NCBI GenBank assembly: GCA_947624655.1
Contig: CANQLH010000002.1
Span: 32,666 to 96,665 of the forward strand
DNA length: 64,000 nt
From: an uncultured Clostridia bacterium
GTDB lineage: Bacteria > Bacillota > Clostridia > TANB77 > CAG-508
Reading direction: 5' to 3'
In this document: positions 23,817-32,953 of the stretch, in pieces
Layout: each line of letters begins with the position of its first letter
How positions within the stretch are numbered: the stretch's first letter is position 1
The notes under the pieces: generated by a model
Told to the model about the DNA's origin: nothing
Seen by the model: the letters and a program-made list of their open reading frames with translations, nothing else
The model's database searches: none
Made by a program: the position numbers and the translations under genes

Positions 23817-25652
23817 ATGAAAATTATAGAATATTATTCACCTCCCACAGAAAAGGAACTAAGTAGGAAAACTCTTGAAGAATATGAAAAAATGGCAAAA
23901 ATAACAAATTGGGGCAGAAAAAATCCCGTAAAATTTGCCGAGATATTTTTTGGAACGAAGCTTATTGATTATCAGGCTTACTGCTTTATGAAAACTTGGC
24001 CGGTAAGGTTTGCACTATGGGCTGAATGTCGTGGAGCGGGAAAAGACACCCTTGCAGGAGTTTATAATATGACAAGGCTTATGCTTATTCCAAACTATGC
24101 TGTTTATGTAAGCTCAAATACTTACAATCAGTCGGTGGATTCCTGCAACAAACTCAGAGATATTGCTCTGAAAAGAATACCGTCTTTCAAAAGCGCAACA
24201 GATATATTTGCAAGAGAAGTCGATAAGACAGGTACAAACAGTGAAACAGGCTTTTTACAGGCTCCTACATTCAGATTTCGTTTATATAATAATTCAAGAA
24301 TGGAGGCTTTATCATCAAATCTGGAGGGTATAAGAGGAAAGCGAGGGGCCGTATGGTTTAATGAAACTGCATGGAAAACTGCCGAAGAAATAGCAGTTGT
24401 TGAAAATTTTATAAATGTTGATACAAACTTTTCAACAACAACAGAGAAAATAATATTACATTACCCTAAACAAATGCCTTTGCAGATATTATATACTTCA
24501 AGCGTAGGTGATGTAACTTATCCATTTTTTGAAAAATACAAAACTTTTTATAAAAAAATGCTTGTTGGTGACAGTAATTATTTTTGTTTTGACCTGAACG
24601 CCTATGATATACTTGACCATTCAACAATTGACGGAAAACCTATAAAGTCTCATCTTTCAAGAGAGCAGATTGAAAAAGCTATTGAGGAAGACCCTGATGC
24701 CGCTGATATGGAGCTTTTCAACAAATTCAGAAGTGGCGGCGGACAGAACGCCGTTGCTTCAATGGATGATTTAATAAGAAATTCCGTTACTCGAAAACCT
24801 ATTTTGTATAATGATACCGGAAAGAGAAAATTTATATTCTGCTATGACCCTGCAAGGAATTTTCACGGAAGTATACTTACAATATTTGAGGTTGTAAATG
24901 ATGAGAAGGTTGGGTTTAAGCTAAGACTTGCAAATGTTGTTTCAATGGTAGATGTAAAATCCAAAAACAAGACTCCTTTGCCTATGCCCCAACAGCTTGA
25001 AATTATAAAAGAGCTAATGATAAGGTATAACGGCGAAAGGGCAGCAGAATGGGAGAATATCGAGTTTTACATAGATGCCGGAGCAGGAGGCGGCGGAATA
25101 AGCGCTGTTGCAGACCAGCTCATGAAGGACTGGGAAGATAATTTCGGAGGCAAACATAGGGGAATTATAGACCCTAATCACAAACAGTATGAAACTGCAC
25201 GAAAGAAATATACAAATGCAGCACCTATAGTCCATCTTATTGACCCGCAAGGCTATAAGAAGATTATGTTTGATGCAGCAGAAAAAATGATAAAGCTGAA
25301 TCTTATTGAATTTACAAATTATGATAATAAAGATTATATTGTGGTTCAGAAAGAGGATGGAAGCTTTGAGGTTGAAAAGCTGACCATTGAAGAAGAAATT
25401 GCTCTTGCAAATATGCACCTTGCCAAAATGCAGATGTCTTATATGTGTCGTTATGATACGGCGGGAGGCGGCGTTTCTTATGAGCTTGCCAAGGATAAAA
25501 AAAGCAAGAACGATGATATGGCATATACAATAGCTGAAGGGGCTTATGCCCTTGCTCTTATGCGACGAAAGGATTTAATTACAGAAAAGAAAAAGGAAAT
25601 TGATTATAAAAATATTCCCACATTCGTAAATGCTTTAAGTTTTGATATATAA
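23817..25652 (+). CDS. terL: Terminase large subunit
   Basis: The 611-residue protein has an N-terminal ATPase: a deviant Walker A CRGAGKDT at residues 71-78, adenine-binding aromatic residues around QAYCFMKTW, and the Walker B region RGKRGAVWFNETAW. The C-terminal nuclease domain is visible in IFCYDPARNFHGS, YIDAGAGGGG, and a late acidic KSKNDDMAYT (third metal ligand). The motor pumps DNA into the prohead and cuts concatemers. The gene follows the zinc-finger gene with almost no gap and precedes the portal gene, the canonical order. Confidence 0.92.
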   Translation: MKIIEYYSPPTEKELSRKTLEEYEKMAKITNWGRKNPVKFAEIFFGTKLIDYQAYCFMKTWPVRFALWAECRGAGKDTLAGVYNMTRLMLIPNYAVYVSSNTYNQSVDSCNKLRDIALKRIPSFKSATDIFAREVDKTGTNSETGFLQAPTFRFRLYNNSRMEALSSNLEGIRGKRGAVWFNETAWKTAEEIAVVENFINVDTNFSTTTEKIILHYPKQMPLQILYTSSVGDVTYPFFEKYKTFYKKMLVGDSNYFCFDLNAYDILDHSTIDGKPIKSHLSREQIEKAIEEDPDAADMELFNKFRSGGGQNAVASMDDLIRNSVTRKPILYNDTGKRKFIFCYDPARNFHGSILTIFEVVNDEKVGFKLRLANVVSMVDVKSKNKTPLPMPQQLEIIKELMIRYNGERAAEWENIEFYIDAGAGGGGISAVADQLMKDWEDNFGGKHRGIIDPNHKQYETARKKYTNAAPIVHLIDPQGYKKIMFDAAEKMIKLNLIEFTNYDNKDYIVVQKEDGSFEVEKLTIEEEIALANMHLAKMQMSYMCRYDTAGGGVSYELAKDKKSKNDDMAYTIAEGAYALALMRRKDLITEKKKEIDYKNIPTFVNALSFDI

Positions 25653-25664
25653 AGGAGGGATTTT

Positions 25665-27254
25665 ATGAAAGAAGAAGATTTTGAAGTTTTTATAAAGTCC
25701 GACCTTGACAGTAATACTGAAATTATAACTTCCTATGATGATTTAAAGGGTGAAGAATTTGACTTTTCAAACAGAATTTATTCTGCTTATCTCAAAGACG
25801 GTTTTCCTGTTTTTGAAAGAATAACCCCTGAATATCTTGACAAACTTGCTGAAAATGCTCAAAATAGTTTATCAAAGATTCTCACTATAAATGATATCAT
25901 ACGGTGTGAGATAAATAAGAATGATATCATTGGAAAAACTGTTGAGTGTATAGACACAAATATAAATACAAAAGTGAAACTGAGCTATAATGATGAAGGT
26001 GCTACGGGTAGAAATAATGCAATAAAGCTAAATAAGGCTAAAAATATGATTGACCTTTTTAACAGTCAGATTAATATCAAAGATATTATAAGGAAAGCTG
26101 TAATAACTGCTTATGCAGAAGGAAATTATATTATGTATCTCAGAAAAAAAGGAGATGTTTTTAAGGTCGATTATTATCCCTTGGGAGTATGTGAAATTTC
26201 AGATTATGATATAAACGGCGAACCTATTGTTCTTTTTAATATAAATGAACTCAGAAATCGTCTTATAAAATTTACAAGATGTTTTACAAGTGACAAATCT
26301 TTATTTTTTGAAAATCTTGAAAAAGAAATAGAAGCAAATTATCCGCCGGAAGTGTTTATGGCTTATAAGAATAAGGAGAAATATGCTGTTCTTAATCCAA
26401 AATACACAGGAGTAATAAGAATTGGAGATTTAAACCGTAAATATGGCTTATCTCCTATATTTAAAGTTTTAAAGCTTGTTTTTATGCTTAATACATTTGA
26501 TAATTCTGACAGAATAAACAGTAAAGCAAAAGCAAAAAAGATAATTCATCAGAAAATGAGAAAAGAAGTAATGGGACCAAACTATGACAAAAGAGGCTTT
26601 GAAGAAATGAAATTTGCTCACGAAAATTTCATGGAAGCTTGGAAGTACCCTACTGTAGTTGTTACCACTCCGCCCACTGTAGAAAGCATAGCTTATGTAG
26701 AGCCTAAAATTGAGCTGACAAACACAGATACAGTAAACAGCTATCGTTCAAGAGCGTTAGCAGCATTGGGAGTAGGCTTTCTTATGGATTCGTCTTCACA
26801 ATCTGTGTCTACGGCAAGCATATCGGTTACTCAACTTATGCGTACAATAAATAAAATTTCGGAACAGCTTGAAGTAATATTTCACAAATGGTATGTGCAG
26901 ATTTTTAAGGACAAGGGTATGAATACAAGCTTTTGTCCTGATATAAAGATAATTGACAGTGAAGAGCTGGACTTTGAATTGAGAAAGGATTTTGCTACTG
27001 CTCTTTATACTATTTTCAATGGTTCCCTTGAAACATCTCTTGATATTCTGGGAATAAACATAAATGACGAAACAGCCAAAAGACGCAGAGAAAACAGTAA
27101 AAATCTTGATTCGGAAGTATTTTACCCACGTCTTACAAGCTATACATCTTCAGGTAATAACATCAACACAAATGAAACAGGCCGCCCGTCTTCTGATGAA
27201 AAAACAAATAAAACAGAATATGACAAGGAGTATAACAAAACCGAAAGAAAGTGA
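25665..27254 (+). CDS. Portal protein
   Basis: The 529-residue protein follows terL by 12 bases. It shows portal-like stretches: an early helix-strand part (IIGKTVECIDTNIN), the stem/wing region with VVTTPPTVESIAYVEPKIELTNTD, and RALAALGVGFLMDSSSQSVSTASISVTQLMR leading to EQLEVIFHKWY. This glycine/serine pattern before a long helix is typical of portals of the SPP1/HK97 group. The last 60 residues are polar and disordered. It forms the dodecameric DNA gate of the capsid. Confidence 0.85.
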   Translation: MKEEDFEVFIKSDLDSNTEIITSYDDLKGEEFDFSNRIYSAYLKDGFPVFERITPEYLDKLAENAQNSLSKILTINDIIRCEINKNDIIGKTVECIDTNINTKVKLSYNDEGATGRNNAIKLNKAKNMIDLFNSQINIKDIIRKAVITAYAEGNYIMYLRKKGDVFKVDYYPLGVCEISDYDINGEPIVLFNINELRNRLIKFTRCFTSDKSLFFENLEKEIEANYPPEVFMAYKNKEKYAVLNPKYTGVIRIGDLNRKYGLSPIFKVLKLVFMLNTFDNSDRINSKAKAKKIIHQKMRKEVMGPNYDKRGFEEMKFAHENFMEAWKYPTVVVTTPPTVESIAYVEPKIELTNTDTVNSYRSRALAALGVGFLMDSSSQSVSTASISVTQLMRTINKISEQLEVIFHKWYVQIFKDKGMNTSFCPDIKIIDSEELDFELRKDFATALYTIFNGSLETSLDILGININDETAKRRRENSKNLDSEVFYPRLTSYTSSGNNINTNETGRPSSDEKTNKTEYDKEYNKTERK

Positions 27255-27265
27255 GGTGATTTGAT

Positions 27266-28576
27266 TTGAAAGACAAAAGTATATGTCTGACAGATACGGT
27301 TATAGAGGCAAGTGAGCATAAAAGCTATTTAGAGCTTATAAGCAGAGTGTGTTATTATAATGATGTTAATTCAAATGATGTAATACTGCCTTATGACGAG
27401 GGCGCAGAAGAGAGGGCACAGACCCTTGTAAATATGCCGGTTCAGGCTAAATACAGAACAAATTCAAAGGGTGAGCCTACCTTTGGTTCTCACGAAAAAA
27501 GAAAATCTTTTGACGGTACTGTAACTTTCGGAACAAGCAGTATAGGAGTAAATACGGAAGTTTACATAAAGGAAGAAAAAATTACTACCTATAAGGGAGA
27601 AGAAAAAATTTTGCCGTGTCTATATGCAAAATATAGAATATGGAAAAGATATAAAAATGTAATAGAAGCTGTTAAGCGACTTTTTTCTTTAGGAAAGCTT
27701 TATTGTTCGTGGGAGTTAAAGCCTTCTGTTTATGAATATAAAGATGGAATAACCATATTTAAAGATTATGAATTTTTGGCAAATACACTTCTGGGCTATG
27801 AATATGCCAGCCCAAGTTATGGAAACTCGGCAAAGGCTCTTTCTATAGCCGAAGTTTTGTCAAAGGATATTATTAATGAAGGGGGAAAAGAAATGGATAA
27901 AATTGAAAACGCAGAAGCCCAGCTTACAAGTGAAGATTTATTCAGACTTTTGGAAAATGCAATAAATGAAAAAATCGGAACTTGTTATTATGTGGCGTTT
28001 TATTTTCCGGAGGAAAAGGAAATCTGGGTAAAGACAGAAAGTGACAAGAAATCTTTTGATTATACCAAGTTTACTTACAGTCTTGAAAATGAAAAAATTA
28101 ATCTGTCGGAGCCTGAAAAAATCACACTTAAAGTATCTCCGAGAGATATAAATGTTTTTGCGGCAGAGCTTGAAGAAAAGATTGCCGGATTTGAAAAAAT
28201 AATTTCCGAAAACAATGAAGCTCTTGCGGAGGCAAGCAAAGAAGCATCGGATTTAATGGCTGAAATTGAAAGCTTGAAGCCTTATAAAAAAAGCTTTGAG
28301 GCAGCAGAAAAAGAAAAGCTTATAAATGATGTTATAATGTCAGGCCTTATAACAAGGGAGGAAATTGAACAGTCGGAGGAATTTACAAAACGCGCAGAAA
28401 GTCTTGACAGGGATTTCTTCAACAGCCTTATAGGTCAGCGTTATACTGCCGCCCTCGCCGAAAAAGCAGCAAAAAACAAGACTGAAAAGAAAAACATTGT
28501 CACGGCTCAGGCAAATTTGAACGGCAATAATAAAAGTGATGCCAAAAGTATCATGAGAGAATATTTTAAGTATTAA
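27266..28576 (+). CDS. Prohead protease and scaffold fusion (probable)
   Basis: The 436-residue protein starts at TTG 27266 (GAGGTG upstream). The N-terminal 210 residues (VCYYNDVNSNDVILPYDEG..., LVNMPVQAKYR, FGSHEKRKSFDGTVTFGTSSIGV) resemble the prohead protease-like first domain of Clostridia phages, although the catalytic triad is not unambiguous. Residues about 310-380 form a coiled coil (EKIAGFEKIISENNEALAEASKEASDLMAEIESLKPYKKS), as in internal scaffolds. The tail is basic. It lies between portal and capsid genes, which supports a protease/scaffold role. Confidence 0.65.
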   Translation: MKDKSICLTDTVIEASEHKSYLELISRVCYYNDVNSNDVILPYDEGAEERAQTLVNMPVQAKYRTNSKGEPTFGSHEKRKSFDGTVTFGTSSIGVNTEVYIKEEKITTYKGEEKILPCLYAKYRIWKRYKNVIEAVKRLFSLGKLYCSWELKPSVYEYKDGITIFKDYEFLANTLLGYEYASPSYGNSAKALSIAEVLSKDIINEGGKEMDKIENAEAQLTSEDLFRLLENAINEKIGTCYYVAFYFPEEKEIWVKTESDKKSFDYTKFTYSLENEKINLSEPEKITLKVSPRDINVFAAELEEKIAGFEKIISENNEALAEASKEASDLMAEIESLKPYKKSFEAAEKEKLINDVIMSGLITREEIEQSEEFTKRAESLDRDFFNSLIGQRYTAALAEKAAKNKTEKKNIVTAQANLNGNNKSDAKSIMREYFKY

Positions 28577-28591
28577 TAAAGGAGGATAAGA

Positions 28592-29059
28592 ATGTTAAGA
28601 GAATTACAGACACGTTTTGGAAAAAACATTGATTCAATGTATAAGGCGGGAGCGGCTATGAAAGTCGGAACCCCCGTTGTTAAGAAGTACGAAGATAAAA
28701 CAGTCGAAGTAGCACCTGATAATACGGTATCAGGTTTTTTCTTTGTCAGAAAAGAAAGAATACCTACAGACGTAAATTGTAGCAGAGTTGATATGTCCGA
28801 TTATGACGATGATTTTATTAATATTGCAGAGGGCGAAGGCGTTACTCTTATACCGCCTGTTTTTGGTGAGCGTTATGCCACAGATTTATTCGGAAGCGAC
28901 GCAGAGTCCTTGAATATCGGTGACCCTCTTATGGTATCGTCAGGAAAATTCATAAAAGCGACAGTTGATTCAGCTCTTATTTTCGGCGGCAAATTTAATG
29001 ATGCAGGACATAATCTTTATATTATTGAAATTGCCGGTTTAGCTAAGTCAGTTGAATAA
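28592..29059 (+). CDS. Capsid decoration/accessory head protein candidate
   Basis: The 155-residue beta-rich protein (MLRELQTRFGKNIDS...) contains VTLIPPVFGERYATDLF and GDPLMVSSGKFIKAT, resembling small head decoration proteins of the DUF2190 kind that precede or follow capsid genes. GGAGG precedes the ATG. It lies 18 bases before the major capsid gene. An early domain of the capsid assembly pathway is the alternative. The assignment is by position and beta content. Confidence 0.55.
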   Translation: MLRELQTRFGKNIDSMYKAGAAMKVGTPVVKKYEDKTVEVAPDNTVSGFFFVRKERIPTDVNCSRVDMSDYDDDFINIAEGEGVTLIPPVFGERYATDLFGSDAESLNIGDPLMVSSGKFIKATVDSALIFGGKFNDAGHNLYIIEIAGLAKSVE

Positions 29060-29077
29060 TGGAAAGGAGGAAAATAT

Positions 29078-30073
29078 ATGTTAAAGTTTGAAGTTGCTGA
29101 AGTTATGAAAGACAGTAATACTGTTTATGATATAGCGCAGAAGGTAGAATACAGACAGCCTCTTACGTCAGAAGAAAAGGAAGTCGCGGAGGTCTGTGAT
29201 GCGTGGGCGAAGGAAATAGGCGAAACAGGTCACGATAAAGACCATGAAATAGCTGCTTATCTCAGAAGAACAATACAGGACAAGGTTTATAATGCTCCTG
29301 ATGAACTGCTTGACAGAATATTTGAAAGAGGCTCTGTGGGAGAATTTGACAGCTATGAAGCCGTATCAACTCCCAAAAACACACTTGTTGCTTATGAAGC
29401 TGCAAAGGGAGGAAATGTAGATAAGAGCTGGATAGATTTAAGAGCTGTAAAGCCTACATGGAAAAACAGACAGGTAGAGACAGACATTTCTTATGTAGAC
29501 CTCAGAAAAAATGGTTTTAAGTCAATTGCAAATCTTACTACATTTGCAAACGAGGCTTTACATAACGCTATGTTCTATGATGTGTTCAGCACAATTGACG
29601 CAGCCATAACAGGCGGTGACCAGAAAATAGATGTAGCGGGAACTCTGCCTACTATTACGGCTATGGACGCTTTGGAGCTTTATCTTACTGACAGAGAACC
29701 TTCTGAAAGCGTTGCTGTATGTCTCAGAAAGTACGCACAGGCAATAGGCAGAATGGAAGGCTTTTACAATTATATGTCAGGAAATATGAAGGACGATTTC
29801 AATAGATATGGTCTTGTGGAGGGCTACGGCAGAATGGCAATCGCATCAATTTCTTCCGCTCACAGACAGGGAAACGGTGATTTACTTATTCCTGATAAGA
29901 AGATTTTTGGAATTGCCGGAAGAATAGGCACTATGGATATGAAGGGGCAAATTCATGTCTACGAAGATTTTGACAACAATAAAGAGGCTGTCAATATCAA
30001 AGTTGCTGATTTTACATACGGCTATGCTATTACTGACATTGAGAATGTTGCAAAAATTGTGTTTACAGGCTGA
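29078..30073 (+). CDS. Major capsid protein (HK97-like)
   Basis: The 331-residue protein has the segment order typical of short HK97-fold capsids in Clostridia phages. A charged N-terminal arm (SEEKEVAEVCDAWAKEIGETG) is followed by SYEAVSTPKNTLVAYEAAKGG, the strand-rich FKSIANLTTFANEALHNAMF, the axial part (MEGFYNYMSGNMKDDFNRYG) and the C-terminal FTYGYAITDIENVAKIVF. No cleavable delta domain is obvious. Strong GGAGG. It follows the portal, protease and decoration genes and is the most likely coat protein of the window. Confidence 0.8.
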   Translation: MLKFEVAEVMKDSNTVYDIAQKVEYRQPLTSEEKEVAEVCDAWAKEIGETGHDKDHEIAAYLRRTIQDKVYNAPDELLDRIFERGSVGEFDSYEAVSTPKNTLVAYEAAKGGNVDKSWIDLRAVKPTWKNRQVETDISYVDLRKNGFKSIANLTTFANEALHNAMFYDVFSTIDAAITGGDQKIDVAGTLPTITAMDALELYLTDREPSESVAVCLRKYAQAIGRMEGFYNYMSGNMKDDFNRYGLVEGYGRMAIASISSAHRQGNGDLLIPDKKIFGIAGRIGTMDMKGQIHVYEDFDNNKEAVNIKVADFTYGYAITDIENVAKIVFTG

Positions 30074-30080
30074 CAAAAGA

Positions 30081-30104
30081 ATGGGCGGTGAATACGCCGC
30101 CCAT
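30081..30104 (+). terminator. GC-rich hairpin after capsid gene
   Basis: GGGCGG and CCGCCC pair around an 8-base loop within ATGGGCGG...CCGCCCAT, followed by only a weak T stretch. It probably stabilises the capsid mRNA or terminates partially. Confidence 0.6.
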
Positions 30105-30130
30105 TTCATTGAACAGGAAAGGTGAATTTT

Positions 30131-30757
30131 ATGAACAAAAATGAAATTATTAATGTGCTGAATTATAATGAAAATCCTGTGTGTATAAAGAGCCGTTTAA
30201 GGGAATATATGTGTCCTAAAGGAAGTCGTAAACTTCCCTCTGTTACGCCTCTTGAATATTCAGAGATAGAAGAAATAAACAGTATAAGTCCTTGTTTTCG
30301 TACAGGTTTATTATTTTTTGAAGAGAATAAGGCGGAGGAAATTTATAAGAGTCTGCGTATTTTAAATTTTCAGGACATTCTTAAAAATGAGGATATCGAA
30401 AACATAATTCTAAATCCCACATATGAAGGCTTAAAAAAACTCGTGGAGATTGACAGTATATCATATTTTGAAAGAGTAAGAGGTATTTTCTATTATCTTA
30501 AAAATTCAGATATGTATGATATATCAATACGTGTTTCAAAAATTATTGACGAAAGATATAAGGAGCTTAACAACAGGAAAACCAAAACCAATATTGTCCT
30601 TAATAGAAAAAGTCTGAATATTAAAAATGAGAATAAGATTCTTGAAGAAAATAAGGCTTTGAAGACAGAGATTGCCAAGCTTAAAGAGGCTATAAATAAA
30701 GCTTCCGAAAGCCCTGAACCTAAGACAAAAGGCAAGAAGCGTGAAAACGCCGAATAA
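30131..30757 (+). CDS. Hypothetical head-region protein
   Basis: This protein of about 208 residues (MNKNEIINVLNYNENPVC...) is largely helical, with a long basic and acidic C-terminal coiled coil (NENKILEENKALKTEIAKLKE) and a KTKGKK tail. ATG 30131 follows AGGAAAGGTGA at good distance; a GTG three codons earlier is less likely. It is located between capsid and connector genes, where many phages encode a head-tail joining or internal protein. The family is not recognised. Confidence 0.55.
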   Translation: MNKNEIINVLNYNENPVCIKSRLREYMCPKGSRKLPSVTPLEYSEIEEINSISPCFRTGLLFFEENKAEEIYKSLRILNFQDILKNEDIENIILNPTYEGLKKLVEIDSISYFERVRGIFYYLKNSDMYDISIRVSKIIDERYKELNNRKTKTNIVLNRKSLNIKNENKILEENKALKTEIAKLKEAINKASESPEPKTKGKKRENAE

Positions 30758-30771
30758 AAAGGAGGGGGCTT

Positions 30772-31269
30772 ATGGCTGAAACTCCATTTGATACGGTTAT
30801 AAATCTGTTTTTGAGAAAAATTGAAAAGGACAGAGACTTCTTTACTTACTATAATGTCTCTGAAGAAGAAGCTTATGAACTTGCCGTTTTACAGGCAACG
30901 GGTTATCTCAGAGAAGCAATAAACCGCCTTACGGACAGATGCAGTCCTGATGTAGATTTTTATGATTATTCGGAAGGTGATAATCCTCATTTTAATTTTA
31001 AGCTTACAGGACGGGAACAGGGCTTACTTGCCGACCTTATGAGAGAGATTTATTTTGAAAGAGATTTATCTATGCTTAAAGCCTTTAAGATAGCTATGAC
31101 CCCTACTGACCTTAATCAATTTTCACCTGCTAACGAGCGTTCTACATTTATGTCTATGCTTGAAACAATAAAGCATGAAAATGAAGTCAGGATATCTCAT
31201 TATATTTCAGAAGATAGACTGACAGGAAAGCCTAAAAAGATAAATTATGGTTCTTTTGGAGTTGGTTGA
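30772..31269 (+). CDS. Head-tail connector (adaptor) candidate
   Basis: The 165-residue helical protein (MAETPFDTVINLFLRKIE...) has the layout of adaptor proteins of the gp6/gp15 type: DFFTYYNVSEEEAYELAVLQATGYLREAINRL as a helical bundle, followed by LMREIYFERDLSMLKAF. The end overlaps the following gene. It has AAAGGAGGGGGCTT. It is expected to bind under the portal and extend the channel. Assignment is by size, helical pattern and order in the head-tail cluster. Confidence 0.6.
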   Translation: MAETPFDTVINLFLRKIEKDRDFFTYYNVSEEEAYELAVLQATGYLREAINRLTDRCSPDVDFYDYSEGDNPHFNFKLTGREQGLLADLMREIYFERDLSMLKAFKIAMTPTDLNQFSPANERSTFMSMLETIKHENEVRISHYISEDRLTGKPKKINYGSFGVG

Positions 31270-31271
31270 TT

Positions 31272-32303
31272 ATGACTTATGATTATTTTAAAAAAATAAA
31301 CAATACCTATAATTCCGAAAGCAGACAAGAAACAGATTTATATCTTCTTAACAGGCATGTAAACAGATATTTTGATAAAAATATAGACTATCATAAGGTT
31401 CTGAAAAACGGCGAGCCTTTTGAACTTCTTATAATAAAGGATACCGATAGTAACACCTATAAAAAGAAAATTAAATCCCGACCGTATTGTAAATTCAATT
31501 TGGGTGATTATATTGAATGGGATTCTCAGATGTGGATTGTTGCATTAGTTGACAGTGATGATAAAACATATAATTCAGGTTATATGTACTTATGTTCATT
31601 ACTTCTTGTATGGCAGAATACAAAGGGAGAAATTGTGAAAAGATGGGCGTATGCAGAGGATTACACAAAATATTCAACAGGTGTTTCCGGAAATTATAAT
31701 ATAAAAACAGGTGATTACCAATATGGCCTGACACTTCCTGTTGACGAAGAAACAAAATATTTAAAGCGTGACCGTCGTTTTGCAATAGACTTGGAAGGCT
31801 TATCGCCTCCCGATGTTTATGTACTCACAAACCGTAAAATATTTCTTTCAGATAATAGATATTTCGGACGTGGCGGTCTTATAAATATAACTTTATCATA
31901 TGATAGTTTCAATGCCGTAACAGACCGTTTTATTTCAATAAATGAAGGAGAATCTTTTTGGATTTGTGACTATTTTGACCCAAATAACAATACACAGCCA
32001 ACACCCCCACGCCTTGACAGTATAACAGCAGAAATAGCCGACACGTCTGCTTTTATATTTATAGGCAGAGCAAAAACACTTAAAGCTATTTTTAAAGATG
32101 AATCGGGAAATATTCTCTCAGATATAACGCCCGAATGGGAAATAATAAGTAGTTTTCAGGAGGATATAAAGGCAGAATATTTGGATAACGTCTTGCTTCT
32201 TACTATAAACAATGAAAAATACATAGGTGAAAAAATAACAGTCAATCTGAGATATGATGGCTTGCCCTGCGACAGCTTTACAATGGAAGTCACGGATATA
32301 TGA
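31272..32303 (+). CDS. Head closure/stopper-like protein with C-terminal Ig-like domain
   Basis: This protein of about 343 residues (MTYDYFKKINNTYNSES...) is beta-rich. Residues about 45-130 include FELLIIKDTDSNTYKKKI and GDYIEWDSQMWIVALVDSDD, which fit the stopper fold. The last 95 residues (PRLDSITAEIADTSAFIFIGRAKTLKAIF...) look like a bacterial Ig-like domain. The ATG at 31272 overlaps by context with the adaptor stop, so translation is coupled. It would plug the neck after packaging. The position assignment is moderate. Confidence 0.55.
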   Translation: MTYDYFKKINNTYNSESRQETDLYLLNRHVNRYFDKNIDYHKVLKNGEPFELLIIKDTDSNTYKKKIKSRPYCKFNLGDYIEWDSQMWIVALVDSDDKTYNSGYMYLCSLLLVWQNTKGEIVKRWAYAEDYTKYSTGVSGNYNIKTGDYQYGLTLPVDEETKYLKRDRRFAIDLEGLSPPDVYVLTNRKIFLSDNRYFGRGGLINITLSYDSFNAVTDRFISINEGESFWICDYFDPNNNTQPTPPRLDSITAEIADTSAFIFIGRAKTLKAIFKDESGNILSDITPEWEIISSFQEDIKAEYLDNVLLLTINNEKYIGEKITVNLRYDGLPCDSFTMEVTDI

Positions 32304-32323
32304 TTGAAATTCCTCATAAAATG

Positions 32324-32352
32324 TTGATTTTTAACCATATTTATGGTATAAT
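32324..32352 (+). promoter_or_regulatory. Own promoter of PBECR gene
   Basis: TTGATT and TATAAT are separated by 17 bases, in the middle of the late head-tail operon. Such a promoter in a structural operon marks a moron. Confidence 0.8.
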
Positions 32353-32374
32353 AAAATAAAAAAGGCAGCTGCTT

Positions 32375-32758
32375 ATGGACGTTCATTACATAGGAAAAAT
32401 TGACTTGAATATTTACAGGTGCATAACAGAGGACATTGTGACTGATGAAGTTATAATAACAGAGGAACGGATTTATCATATCGAAAGTCATCATCCCGGT
32501 GATTATAAAAAATATGGTAAATTTTTAAGGGGAGCAATAGAAAACCCTGATTTTATATTACAGTCAGACAGACCCAATACTGCACTTATTTTGAAAGAAT
32601 GTGTTATAAATGGTGAAAAGTTAAAAATAATTGTAAGGTTACTGACATCATTTGATGACAGAAATTTTAAAAATTCTGTTATAACCTTTATGAGAATAAA
32701 TATTAAAGAATGGCAACGTCTATTAAATAATAAAATAATTCTTTACAAAAAAGAATAA
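32375..32758 (+). CDS. PBECR-type nuclease toxin-like protein (moron)
   Basis: The 127-residue protein shows the pattern of Phage-Barnase-EndoU-ColicinE5/D-RelE-like nuclease domains: IITEERIYHIESHHPGDYKKYGKF, then AIENPDFIL, TALILKECVINGEKLKIIVRLL, and a final NSVITFMRI. The conserved His residues and the N-S-(I/V)-I-T motif near the end are visible. Such domains occur in phages, sometimes as toxins or as enzymes acting on host RNA. It has an independent promoter and is followed by a structured RNA with terminator, so it is expressed separately from the flanking tail genes. Whether it is toxic to the host is not shown. Confidence 0.7.
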   Translation: MDVHYIGKIDLNIYRCITEDIVTDEVIITEERIYHIESHHPGDYKKYGKFLRGAIENPDFILQSDRPNTALILKECVINGEKLKIIVRLLTSFDDRNFKNSVITFMRINIKEWQRLLNNKIILYKKE

Positions 32759-32786
32759 TTGTGATACCATAAACATATGATACTAA

Positions 32787-32885
32787 TGATTGTTTGAGGT
32801 GGAAAATTTCGCCCCGTCCACACGCCGAAGGTATGACAGGCTTAGCCGAGAGATGCAGCAGAAAGGGGCGGCTGCCAAGCAATCA
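32787..32885 (+). ncRNA. Compact structured RNA with predicted kissing loops
   Basis: An outer stem pairs TGATTGTTTG (32787-32796) with CAAGCAATCA (32876-32885). Inside, GTGGA/TCCAC (32799-32821) and GCAGC/GCTGC (32855-32875) are hairpins whose loops contain CGCCCC and GGGGCG. These six bases are perfectly complementary. A small GGC-TTA-GCC hairpin lies between them. CATATGATA repeats directly on both flanks. No gene overlaps it. I do not recognise the class. Confidence 0.55.
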
Positions 32886-32895
32886 TATGATATAC

Positions 32896-32927
32896 ACCGC
32901 TTGATTTTATAATCAGGCGGTTTTTTT
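32896..32927 (+). terminator. Terminator of PBECR/RNA unit
   Basis: ACCGCTTGATT pairs with AATCAGGCGGT over a 4-base loop, followed by seven T. It closes the moron unit. Confidence 0.88.
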
Positions 32928-32953
32928 ATTGTCATTTTTCAGGAGGTGGGGTT

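Noticed and set aside
32787..32885. Lysine, glycine or cobalamin riboswitch
   Set aside because: Kissing loops and a GCCGAAGG string recall these classes, but the conserved cores are missing and no matching downstream gene is present.
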